DNA of 11,650 nt from CAYVDH01 sp964450355 (GTDB taxonomy: Bacteria > Bacteroidota > Bacteroidia > NS11-12g > UBA955): the NCBI GenBank assembly GCA_964450355.1, contig CAYVDH010000109.1:1-11650 (forward strand). Direction: 5' to 3'. Shown piece by piece: positions 1 through 6,506 of this stretch. A model generated the notes under the pieces. That model saw nothing but the letters and a program-made list of their open reading frames with translations. It was not told where the DNA came from and made no database searches. The translations under genes were made by a program, and so were the position numbers. Position 1 is the stretch's first letter. Each line of letters opens with the position of its first letter.

Positions 1-220
1 ATAGGCTTGTTGTTGCTAGTATTACAGGATTATGAGTAATTACGGATATACAGAAAATAAAAAGAAAATAGACACACTAAAAAAAAAATTTTCTTAACTG
101 AAATCTAGTAAATTTTAATCGAGAAAAGAGGTATTTTACAGTGTGCCCTACAAGGCATATTGCATTTACTTTTCAATTCTTGATGGGCTTACCAGAGCCT
201 CTGTTAAGTTGATTAGCATT

Positions 221-232
221 TGGGCATGCCCA
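221..232. promoter_or_regulatory. 12-bp perfect palindrome, possible operator
   Basis: TGGGCATGCCCA is a perfect palindrome and conspicuously GC-rich for this AT-rich surrounding. It ends one base before the TTTG of the proposed -33 element and is centred roughly 43 bases before the transcription start inferred from that promoter. That is a position where a dimeric activator could bind. The palindrome is seen directly; the regulatory role is inference. Confidence 0.3.
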
Positions 233-233
233 T

Positions 234-263
234 TTTGTTAAGCAACTAAAGGTTTTAAAGTTG
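234..263 (+). promoter_or_regulatory. Putative Bacteroidota-type promoter for the 306-4577 unit
   Basis: TTTG at 234-237 is followed after 18 bases by TAAAGTTG at 256-263, which matches the Bacteroidota -7 consensus TAnnTTTG except at one position. The spacing lies within the usual range for -33/-7 pairs in this phylum. The start site would fall near 270, giving a leader of about 35 nt before the ATG at 306. Confidence 0.35.
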
Positions 264-305
264 TGTCATTAGAAATGTAAAAAATTTAAAAAATCAATAA
301 ATATT

Positions 306-797
306 ATGAAAAATTCAATTAAATCTTTAATAACTATAGCAATAGTTATAACAAATTTCACAGTTAATGGGCAAACTTGGGGAACAAGTGGAACAAATGC
401 AACATGTACAAATGGAAGTGCTACAAGGTTTGTAGTAAAACAAGATGGAACGGTATGGGTAGGAGATGGAACTGGTACTCAAAAAAGTACTGCAACATTG
501 TTTTTTGTTGATGGTAGTATGAATGCAAGAGAAATTATTGTAAATCTAAAAGATTGGCCAGATTATGTTTTTGATAGTACATATGTGTTGTTGCCTTTAG
601 ATAGTGTTCAGTTTTATATTGATACAGCGCACCATTTACCTAATGTACCTTCTGCATCTCAAGTTGAGCAGTCAGGAATTGAATTAGGGAATATGAATGC
701 TATCTTATTAAGGAAATTAGAAGAAATGCAATTATACATACTCCAATTAAATGCTAGAATTAAAGAACTCGAAGCAAACACTAATAAAAATAATTAG
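306..797 (+). CDS. Small exported protein with tail-fibre-type C-terminal module
   Basis: This is a 163-aa protein. Residues 1-22 form a signal peptide (basic MKNSIK, hydrophobic core, cleavage likely before Gln23). Residues 40-70 resemble the 'GxVxVGxG...LFVDGxMxAREI' lead-in seen in Bacteroidota tail-fibre-like proteins. Residues 70-130 carry the characteristic WPDYVF, LLPL, HLPNVPS and MNAILLRKLEE motifs. The last 30 residues are a short coiled coil. In relatives this module normally ends a much longer surface protein; here it is nearly the whole protein, so the copy is minimal. No T9SS sorting domain is visible. It is the first gene of a unit and lies 5 bases before the hydrolase gene, suggesting a partner or accessory role on the cell surface. 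The exact function is unknown. The start is the ATG that gives a complete signal peptide. Confidence 0.8.
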   Translation: MKNSIKSLITIAIVITNFTVNGQTWGTSGTNATCTNGSATRFVVKQDGTVWVGDGTGTQKSTATLFFVDGSMNAREIIVNLKDWPDYVFDSTYVLLPLDSVQFYIDTAHHLPNVPSASQVEQSGIELGNMNAILLRKLEEMQLYILQLNARIKELEANTNKNN

Positions 798-802
798 CAC
801 CT

Positions 803-3800
803 ATGAAAAAAATTAATTTTATATTCCTTGTAGTATTATTTAGTAATACCATTATAAATGTTTTCTCACAAAATGATAGTACATTAAATGGTGAATTAAG
901 ACGTTTACTTTTGAATTTAAAACGGGCTGATTGTCCATCACCCTTTTTATTTGATTTAGCTGCGCATTATACAAATGATAGTTTTTATACAATTAGAAGT
1001 TATGATACAAGCAATGCAAGAAACTGGTATAATTTATATTTTGAATTTAATGCAATGAGTTACGTAAATGGTTTTATCCCCAATGATACAATTATAGAAA
1101 AAAATGCTGATGCTATTATCAATCAATACATAATTAATAACCCAAATTCTGTTACTTCTGGTAAGTTACCATTAGGACTAATGGATTTTAGTTTTAATTC
1201 AATTAGAGCTGATGCTTGGGATAGTTCAAATTTTGGGAAATGGTATATTTGGGATGATGATACAATTATTGATAATCCAAATAGAACATCAGAACCATTT
1301 GAATACAATTTAGAAACACCAGTTATGGGAACTTGTAAGGAAATTTTTGCTTTTTCTCCACTTTCTGAGGTATGGGGATATAGAAAAGTCACATTTACTA
1401 TCGACCCTTCAAATTTTTTCTTTTATAATAATCCGTTATATTGTACTAATGTGTTTTCTCACCCTTCACCACATGAGTTTAAAATTGACTTTGATGATGG
1501 ATTTGGACCTCGACAAATAGACCCATTTAATTATTCTGAAATTACCATTACATATCCTAGTGAAGGTGTTTATTACCCAAAAGCTATGGTATTAATGGAC
1601 AATACTGTAATAAAACACTCATTATCTACCTTAACAATAACTTCAGATGATATTGAAAAACTACCTGATATTAGTTTAGATTTACCACATTTGAATGTTG
1701 GAATTTATAGAGGCTGTAGCAGTGATGAAAAATTAAAACCAATTATTTATCTTGAAGGAATTGATATTTTGGAAAACAGAAAAATTCCTGATATTTATGC
1801 AGATGTAATTATAAATGTAAGAAAGCCAGAATATTTGCCAATGTTATATAATTACGATTATGATTTTGTGATAGTAGATTGGAAAAAAAGTACTATAGAC
1901 ATGAAAATAAATGCTAGTGCCATTGTTTCATTACTAGATAAATTAAAAACGATGACAGATACTAGTCATCAGTTTGTAGTAATTGGAGAAAGCATGGGGG
2001 GAGTAATAGGTAGATTTGCTCTTACAAAAATGGAAACTAATGATTATTTTAATACTGGTTCTATTGCAGATAAGAATAAATTTAAAAGATGGAGAAGTCA
2101 TAATACTAGATTGTTTATTAGTTTAGATGCTCCACATCAAGGTGCAATAATCCCATTGGCTATGCAACATGTAACTGACTGGATTTATAAAGTACCTAGG
2201 CCTTTAATTAGAACAGTCGCTTTTTTATCAACAGCTTTTGTTCAAACTCAATATTATAAAAATGTGATGAAACAAACAGGAGTGAAACAACTCTTAATGT
2301 TTCATAGAGATACTCGTAATAATAATGGAGAATATTCTGCACATGACAAAAGAAATGAATTTATGGATGATTTGATTGCTCTAAATCCAGCAAGCAATGG
2401 TTGGCCAGTTCATTGTAAATTAATGGCAATGAGTAACGGTTTAATGGATGGTAAAGGACAAGTTGCTTTTAATGATGATACTTTAGCTCCCAATGATTAT
2501 TTAATAAATATACATAAAATATTTTTAGGAGTTCGAATATTTAAAGTGATACCTATTCCTGTATATGCAATGAGTAATAGTAAGTTAAGAACTAGCCCTG
2601 AAGGAAGTGGTAATATTGTTGAGTTAGGTTTTAGTTATAATTTAATGACTACAGTTGTTTCCGTTTCTAAATTTCCTTATGGTATGATTTGGACAATGAG
2701 GGGATGTTTATCTAATTTGTTAAAAAAGAAAACTAGCCCATGTAATATTCTTGGACTTGGAATTCCTTTTACAGTTGATATTAACAATGCTAAACCTTAT
2801 GACATGTATCCAGGAGGTTATCAAACTTTTATCCAAAGATTGATGTATAAGCATTTAGGAAAAAAGGATAAAAAATATTGGCTTAAATCTTCAATCATTA
2901 ATTATAATCTAATTACAGGAGAAATTACAATTAAAAACAGCATGGGCGCACGTTTTTTAATTACTGGCAATTATGATTTTTATTCAACTTCTGATGTACA
3001 ACATTTTTGTTTCGTTCCATTGCAAAGTGCTTTAGATTATAAAGGATATGACCAAAATGGCAATGAATTACCACAAAATTTTGATATTGCCAATAATTCA
3101 GCCAGTTCAAATATGTTAAGAACGCCATTCGATATCATATTAGGCTGGAATACAAGTTATAATTATCCTAAAACAGGCAATTTTAAAGAGTCAGTGTATG
3201 GTGAAATGCCTAATAATTCTAATCATTTAGACTTTAGAAATGATGAATTGAAAAAATATAACACTACAAATATTAGTAATTTAGGATTCATAAATAGAGA
3301 AATAGGTGACGAATTAATATACTTAGACAATATGAATATAAATAGAGAAGGTATATTTCAAGTTAAAAACCAGATACAAGCTGGTTTTAATGAATCACCT
3401 AATTATATTTATCCAAATAAATCACCTAATTCATTCTTTAAGATAAATTCATTAAATTCTGATACTGGGAAATTTATTATTGATAGTTTTAGTACCCCAG
3501 GACAAGTAGAATTTATAGCAGGAGAGGATATCATATTAAAGCCTGGATTTGAAGCCAAATACAACAGTAAATTTTACGCCCATATAGAAAACATGGCAAT
3601 ATGTAATTACACTTTAGAAGAATTACAAACTATATTATTAAGTGGTCCAGATTTACCTACAAGTATTCCTTTAATAATAAATAATCAAGAGTTTGTAATT
3701 TTTCCTAATCCTACTTCTAATACTTTTCAAGTAAAATCTTTAAATTCATCCTTAATTAGCTATGGAGAGATTTCTGATATCAATGGCAAAAAAATTCAAA

Positions 3801-3919
3801 GTAATAACAATATCAAAGAAATTATTAATTTTAATTTAGAAAATATGACTGCTGGTATTTATATTTGTACTATTATATGCAATAATACACCTTACAAATT
3901 CAAAATTATTAAACAATAA
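803..3919 (+). CDS. T9SS-secreted alpha/beta hydrolase (lipase/esterase-like), multidomain
   Basis: This 1038-aa protein has a signal peptide (about residues 1-23). An N-terminal region without a recognised fold is followed by a PKD-like segment near 225-282 (DFDDG at 229-233, then a GVYYPKAMV strand). The hydrolase core spans about 310-470, with the nucleophile elbow GESMGG at 395-400 (Ser397) and the motif SLDAPHQGA with Asp442 and His445, as in lipase/PGAP1-like alpha/beta hydrolases. The rest of the catalytic triad is not assigned with confidence; His in NHLDF near residue 810 is a candidate. Near 888-928, 'VEFIAGEDIILKPGFEA' matches the 3-coathanger stack module of Bacteroidota. Residues from about 963 form a type A T9SS sorting domain (PNPT at 968-971, GIYICTI near the end). 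Substrate is unknown; a lipid or ester is plausible. It is followed after 1 base by a lipoprotein gene, so the two are probably co-transcribed. Confidence 0.8.
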   Translation: MKKINFIFLVVLFSNTIINVFSQNDSTLNGELRRLLLNLKRADCPSPFLFDLAAHYTNDSFYTIRSYDTSNARNWYNLYFEFNAMSYVNGFIPNDTIIEKNADAIINQYIINNPNSVTSGKLPLGLMDFSFNSIRADAWDSSNFGKWYIWDDDTIIDNPNRTSEPFEYNLETPVMGTCKEIFAFSPLSEVWGYRKVTFTIDPSNFFFYNNPLYCTNVFSHPSPHEFKIDFDDGFGPRQIDPFNYSEITITYPSEGVYYPKAMVLMDNTVIKHSLSTLTITSDDIEKLPDISLDLPHLNVGIYRGCSSDEKLKPIIYLEGIDILENRKIPDIYADVIINVRKPEYLPMLYNYDYDFVIVDWKKSTIDMKINASAIVSLLDKLKTMTDTSHQFVVIGESMGGVIGRFALTKMETNDYFNTGSIADKNKFKRWRSHNTRLFISLDAPHQGAIIPLAMQHVTDWIYKVPRPLIRTVAFLSTAFVQTQYYKNVMKQTGVKQLLMFHRDTRNNNGEYSAHDKRNEFMDDLIALNPASNGWPVHCKLMAMSNGLMDGKGQVAFNDDTLAPNDYLINIHKIFLGVRIFKVIPIPVYAMSNSKLRTSPEGSGNIVELGFSYNLMTTVVSVSKFPYGMIWTMRGCLSNLLKKKTSPCNILGLGIPFTVDINNAKPYDMYPGGYQTFIQRLMYKHLGKKDKKYWLKSSIINYNLITGEITIKNSMGARFLITGNYDFYSTSDVQHFCFVPLQSALDYKGYDQNGNELPQNFDIANNSASSNMLRTPFDIILGWNTSYNYPKTGNFKESVYGEMPNNSNHLDFRNDELKKYNTTNISNLGFINREIGDELIYLDNMNINREGIFQVKNQIQAGFNESPNYIYPNKSPNSFFKINSLNSDTGKFIIDSFSTPGQVEFIAGEDIILKPGFEAKYNSKFYAHIENMAICNYTLEELQTILLSGPDLPTSIPLIINNQEFVIFPNPTSNTFQVKSLNSSLISYGEISDINGKKIQSNNNIKEIINFNLENMTAGIYICTIICNNTPYKFKIIKQ

Positions 3920-3920
3920 T

Positions 3921-4577
3921 ATGCATTACTTAAATTTATTTTTAGCCATATTTTTTTTACTGTTATTTTCTAATTGTAAAAAGAAAAGTTGTGATGGTAC
4001 AAATACTATAAGTGGTAGAATAGTTAATGGCACCACAATGCAAGGAATAAAGGGAGTTCCACTTGAAATTTCGATTTGGGATGTTGATGAAAATTTAAGA
4101 GCAAAAAATATAAATAAAATTGGTACTGTTATTACTGATGATACTGGATATTTTAGTATTGAATATCCTTGTCAAGTAAAACATTATCAAGAAATAGCAA
4201 TAGACCCCTTGCCTCCTTATTTAGGCTTTATGCATGCTAGAGAAAGTTATGTACGAAATTTTAACAAAACCTATTATTTTTCAACTAAAGGGAGTGCTCA
4301 ACTTGTTTTAAAGCCTTTAAAGCCATTGGGGCTTGACACATTGTTTGTTGGTTACAATGAAGCAGGAAATTGGATTTATCAAGATTCTTTCATAAATTCT
4401 GTTCCTTACTTTTGGAAAAAAGTATATGGCAAAAATGGAGGTGGTAGAGGTGTTTTTTGGGCTAGAAGTAAATCAAAATATTTGAATGCATATTACAATG
4501 GTAAAAGAGGAATTGATTGGGATTATGTTAACATTTCCGGAGATCCAATAGTTGATAGTGTTTTTGTCAAATATTGA
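3921..4577 (+). CDS. Lipoprotein with carboxypeptidase-regulatory-like domain
   Basis: This 218-aa protein begins with a type II signal peptide ending in the lipobox FSNC (Cys19), followed by a lysine-rich KKK tether. Residues about 28-88 (TISGRIVNGTTMQGIKGVPLEI ... TDDTGYFSIEY) have the pattern of the Ig-like carboxypeptidase regulatory-like domain common in Bacteroidota envelope proteins. The remaining C-terminal part is rich in aromatic residues and is not recognised. The ATG lies one base after the stop of the secreted hydrolase gene, so it is almost certainly in the same transcript and may act at the cell surface with it. An anchoring or substrate-holding role is inference only. Confidence 0.75.
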   Translation: MHYLNLFLAIFFLLLFSNCKKKSCDGTNTISGRIVNGTTMQGIKGVPLEISIWDVDENLRAKNINKIGTVITDDTGYFSIEYPCQVKHYQEIAIDPLPPYLGFMHARESYVRNFNKTYYFSTKGSAQLVLKPLKPLGLDTLFVGYNEAGNWIYQDSFINSVPYFWKKVYGKNGGGRGVFWARSKSKYLNAYYNGKRGIDWDYVNISGDPIVDSVFVKY

Positions 4578-4589
4578 TATAATATTAAT

Positions 4590-4627
4590 AATTAAAAGCT
4601 GCTAAAATTTTTAATTCTTTTTTTTTT
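4590..4627 (+). terminator. Putative intrinsic terminator after the hydrolase operon
   Basis: AATTAAAA (4590-4597) and TTTTAATT (4609-4616) form a perfect 8-bp inverted repeat with an 11-nt loop. One base later follows a run of ten T (4618-4627). The position, 13 bases after the stop of the lipoprotein gene and before an untranslated gap of about 70 bases, fits a terminator. The stem contains only A-T pairs and would be weak, so this is a moderate call. Confidence 0.4.
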
Positions 4628-4697
4628 AATTTAAGTCTTATAGTTATTTTAATTTACAATAGAACTTAATTGATAACGTTTTAAGATTGTTTTAAAT

Positions 4698-5372
4698 ATG
4701 AATTTTTATAGAAATTTAATAATTATAGCATTAACAATAATTGTATCTTGTAAAAAAGATACAATTATTGTAAGTAAAGATGATAGCAGCACTAAACTTG
4801 CATACGATTATTGGAGTAATTATCAATTTGAAAAAAGGGTTTATAATGTGTATAAAAAATCACAAAGTCAACTAGTGTTTATATATAATGATACATTAAG
4901 TTATGTTAAAGACTCCAATATAGCTTCTGCATATAAGTATTATCTTCAAGAATATAGTTTTTCTAATTCTAAAAAGAAGTTTTTAGTTGGCTTAGAAAGA
5001 TATGATAATTTTCTAATTAAGTTAGGCAAGTCAACCTTCCCCTTATATGATTTAAAAAGAATTAAAAAAGGGACAAATTTTAATTATATTAGTTATAATG
5101 GGTATCCTTATGAAAATAGATATATAGTAAAGTATAATGCAAATTTTTTTGAAGACTACCCTTCAAATTTTGGAAAACTACAAGTAGTTTCCTCAAATAT
5201 TCACTATAATTCTTCCTTTGGTGGTGGAAATGAAACAAATTTAATTGATTTTAAGTTTGCAAAAAAATATGGATTAGTTGAAATGAATTATTATTATTCT
5301 TCACAAAACATAAATTCTCAAAAAGATACTATTTATGAAGAAGTTTATCAATTAGATAAAATTATTAAATGA
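4698..5372 (+). CDS. Putative lipoprotein, unknown function
   Basis: This 224-aa protein has a short type II signal peptide with lipobox IVSC (Cys18) followed by KKD. The mature part is rich in Tyr, Asn, Lys and Ser with alternating hydrophobic residues, suggesting a mostly beta-strand envelope protein, but no family is recognised. It is the first gene of a three-gene unit: its TGA stop overlaps the ATG of the next gene by 4 nt. A perfect 16-bp inverted repeat covers codons 13-25, including the lipobox cysteine codon, and could affect translation. No clear TAnnTTTG promoter with a well-spaced -33 element was found upstream; TAAGATTG at 4682-4689 is a partial match only 8 bases before the start codon. 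Confidence 0.7.
   Translation: MNFYRNLIIIALTIIVSCKKDTIIVSKDDSSTKLAYDYWSNYQFEKRVYNVYKKSQSQLVFIYNDTLSYVKDSNIASAYKYYLQEYSFSNSKKKFLVGLERYDNFLIKLGKSTFPLYDLKRIKKGTNFNYISYNGYPYENRYIVKYNANFFEDYPSNFGKLQVVSSNIHYNSSFGGGNETNLIDFKFAKKYGLVEMNYYYSSQNINSQKDTIYEEVYQLDKIIK
4734..4771 (+). repeat. Perfect 16-bp inverted repeat (hairpin) over the lipobox codons
   Basis: The left arm ACAATAATTGTATCTT (4734-4749) is the exact reverse complement of the right arm AAGATACAATTATTGT (4756-4771). The loop is GTAAAA (4750-4755). It lies 36 bases into the lipoprotein gene and encodes the near-symmetrical peptide TIIVSCKKDTIIV. No T-run follows directly, so it does not look like an intrinsic terminator. As RNA it would form a long uninterrupted stem close to the start codon. 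Confidence 0.9.
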
Positions 5373-5767
5373 GATACATATACATAATATTGTTGATTGT
5401 TTTTAGCTCTTGTTACAAATCAAACAAACAGGAAATGATACCTTCAATTAGATTTAAATTGGTTTCCAAATCAAATATAAACTATGTTTTTATGTCCAAG
5501 TCACCAACAGCAAATCTAACTTTTTCATTTTACGAATTAAACACATACATTCCTAATTTCTCAACAGAATATGACACAGTTGAAATTATGGCAAAAAATT
5601 ATGACAATTTCAAGGAGTATTATTTTGGATTAAACTTTAAGTCAAGAGTAATTGATAATACTGAAAAGGGCGAAGCTAGAGTAGAATTTTATGATTTCAA
5701 TTATCAAAACATAAATTTTGATAGCATTAAATATATTGATAACGTATTATGGTTGTATTGCGAATAG
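5369..5767 (+). CDS. Small putative lipoprotein, unknown function
   Basis: This 132-aa protein starts with a short type II signal peptide with lipobox FSSC (Cys15) followed by YKSNKQ. The mature domain of roughly 115 residues has alternating hydrophobic and polar residues (for example IRFKLVSK, LTFSFYEL, ARVEFYDF), consistent with a small beta-sandwich. No family is recognised. The start overlaps the end of the preceding lipoprotein gene in an ATGA arrangement, and the end overlaps the next gene by 19 nt, so translation is likely coupled in both directions. Confidence 0.7.
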   Translation: MRYIYIILLIVFSSCYKSNKQEMIPSIRFKLVSKSNINYVFMSKSPTANLTFSFYELNTYIPNFSTEYDTVEIMAKNYDNFKEYYFGLNFKSRVIDNTEKGEARVEFYDFNYQNINFDSIKYIDNVLWLYCE

Positions 5768-6399
5768 TTGTTTTAGTAGTATTATTTTGGGCAGAATTTG
5801 GTTTTGCTCAGATAAATGACAGTGTCTTTTATAAAAACCAAGTTGGCTTAAGTATTAGTAAAATTTTTAGGTCAACCATTAGGGATAATCCTTTTAAAAT
5901 TGAATCTTTGTATAAACGGTTTGTTGACAATAAAAATTATTATCAATTAGCTGTAGGATATGAAAAGGATAAAGGTTTTCTTACTTTGAATTCATCATAT
6001 AGTGGAAGCTTTTTGAGGATTGGTAAATTTAAGTCCTTTAGCCCCAAACTTTTTAAGAAAAAAAGAAGTAATTTGTTTAATGTTGGAATTAATCTTTTTG
6101 CTAATAGTTACAATCAAAGTTTAAAAATAAAACCTGATGGATATTATGTAAATTCAGTTTTTATCTACAAAAATATTAATGATTACAATTTAGCTACTGA
6201 ATTAGAATTTAGCATCAAGTTAATGCATTCAGCTAAAAAAAGAATATCCTTAGAAACCACTCAAAGAATAGGATATTTAATTAAAAGACCAGTTTATTAT
6301 TTCTATACTGAATATTTATCTGGTTATGCTTATTTCAATCACGGTAGAACTATTTTGTCTGGACTTAATTTAATTTTGTACTATCATTTTGATTATTAG
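5749..6399 (+). CDS. Small putative outer-membrane beta-barrel protein
   Basis: This 216-aa protein has a signal peptide of about 20 residues (MVVLRIVVLVVLFW core, cleavage likely at FGFA-Q21). The mature part shows repeated short amphipathic strands (for example NVGINLFA, YYVNSVFIYK, ATELEFSIKL, ILSGLNLILYYHF) and ends in an aromatic residue, YYHFDY, as many outer-membrane barrels do. About eight strands could fit, but the barrel assignment is inference from residue pattern; no family is recognised. The ATG at 5749 lies inside the upstream lipoprotein gene and supplies a complete signal peptide; TTG at 5758 would shorten it. It is the last gene of the three-gene unit, and the lipoproteins upstream could be its partners. 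Confidence 0.65.
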   Translation: MVVLRIVVLVVLFWAEFGFAQINDSVFYKNQVGLSISKIFRSTIRDNPFKIESLYKRFVDNKNYYQLAVGYEKDKGFLTLNSSYSGSFLRIGKFKSFSPKLFKKKRSNLFNVGINLFANSYNQSLKIKPDGYYVNSVFIYKNINDYNLATELEFSIKLMHSAKKRISLETTQRIGYLIKRPVYYFYTEYLSGYAYFNHGRTILSGLNLILYYHFDY

Positions 6400-6453
6400 T
6401 ACATAATAAATACATTTTATTTTATAAATTTCAATGCAACTTTTTTGACTCTT

Positions 6454-6487
6454 TTTGCGTCTAATAGGTTATAAAATTGTATATTTG
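6454..6487 (+). promoter_or_regulatory. Putative Bacteroidota-type promoter for the SBBP-repeat gene
   Basis: TATATTTG at 6480-6487 fits the -7 consensus TAnnTTTG exactly. TTTG at 6454-6457 provides a -33 element with a 22-base spacer, near the upper end of the usual range. The transcript would start near 6493, leaving a leader of only about 14 nt before the proposed TTG start codon at 6507. Confidence 0.5.
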
Positions 6488-6506
6488 TTATTACTTGTAC
6501 TGATTA

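Larger units (their letters stand above)
1..305. other. Intergenic / upstream region without a supportable gene
   Basis: No convincing reading frame was found. Two frames stay open from the window edge to stops before base 40, but they are too short to assign to an upstream gene. The stretch includes an A-rich segment (about 55-90). It then holds three short inverted repeats: TGCC/GGCA around 143-156, GGGCT/AGCCT around 185-200 (one G-T pair), and the palindrome at 221-232. A promoter-like pair lies at 234-263. It most likely serves as the leader and control region of the downstream operon. A structured RNA is possible but not shown. Confidence 0.5.

Noticed and set aside
92..243. Possible integron attC site, with GTTAAGC at 237-243 fitting GTTRRRY and TCTTAAC at 92-98 as its partner
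   Set aside because: The partner fails the RYYYAAC rule at its first base, the span of about 152 bases is long for attC, and the halves between do not pair with each other.
3366..3388. 8-bp inverted repeat AAAACCAG / CTGGTTTT with a 7-nt loop inside the hydrolase gene
   Set aside because: It is short, lies deep inside a coding region, and has no T-run or boundary nearby; chance is sufficient.
3393..3431. Direct repeat AATCACCTAATT, two copies 27 bases apart
   Set aside because: It encodes two similar SPN tripeptides in a low-complexity stretch of the hydrolase; there is no third copy and no sign of a mobile or regulatory unit.
6405..6421. AT-only hairpin AATAAA / TTTATT after the barrel gene as a terminator
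   Set aside because: The stem is 6 bp of A-T only and no clean T-run follows; such patterns are expected by chance in this base composition.
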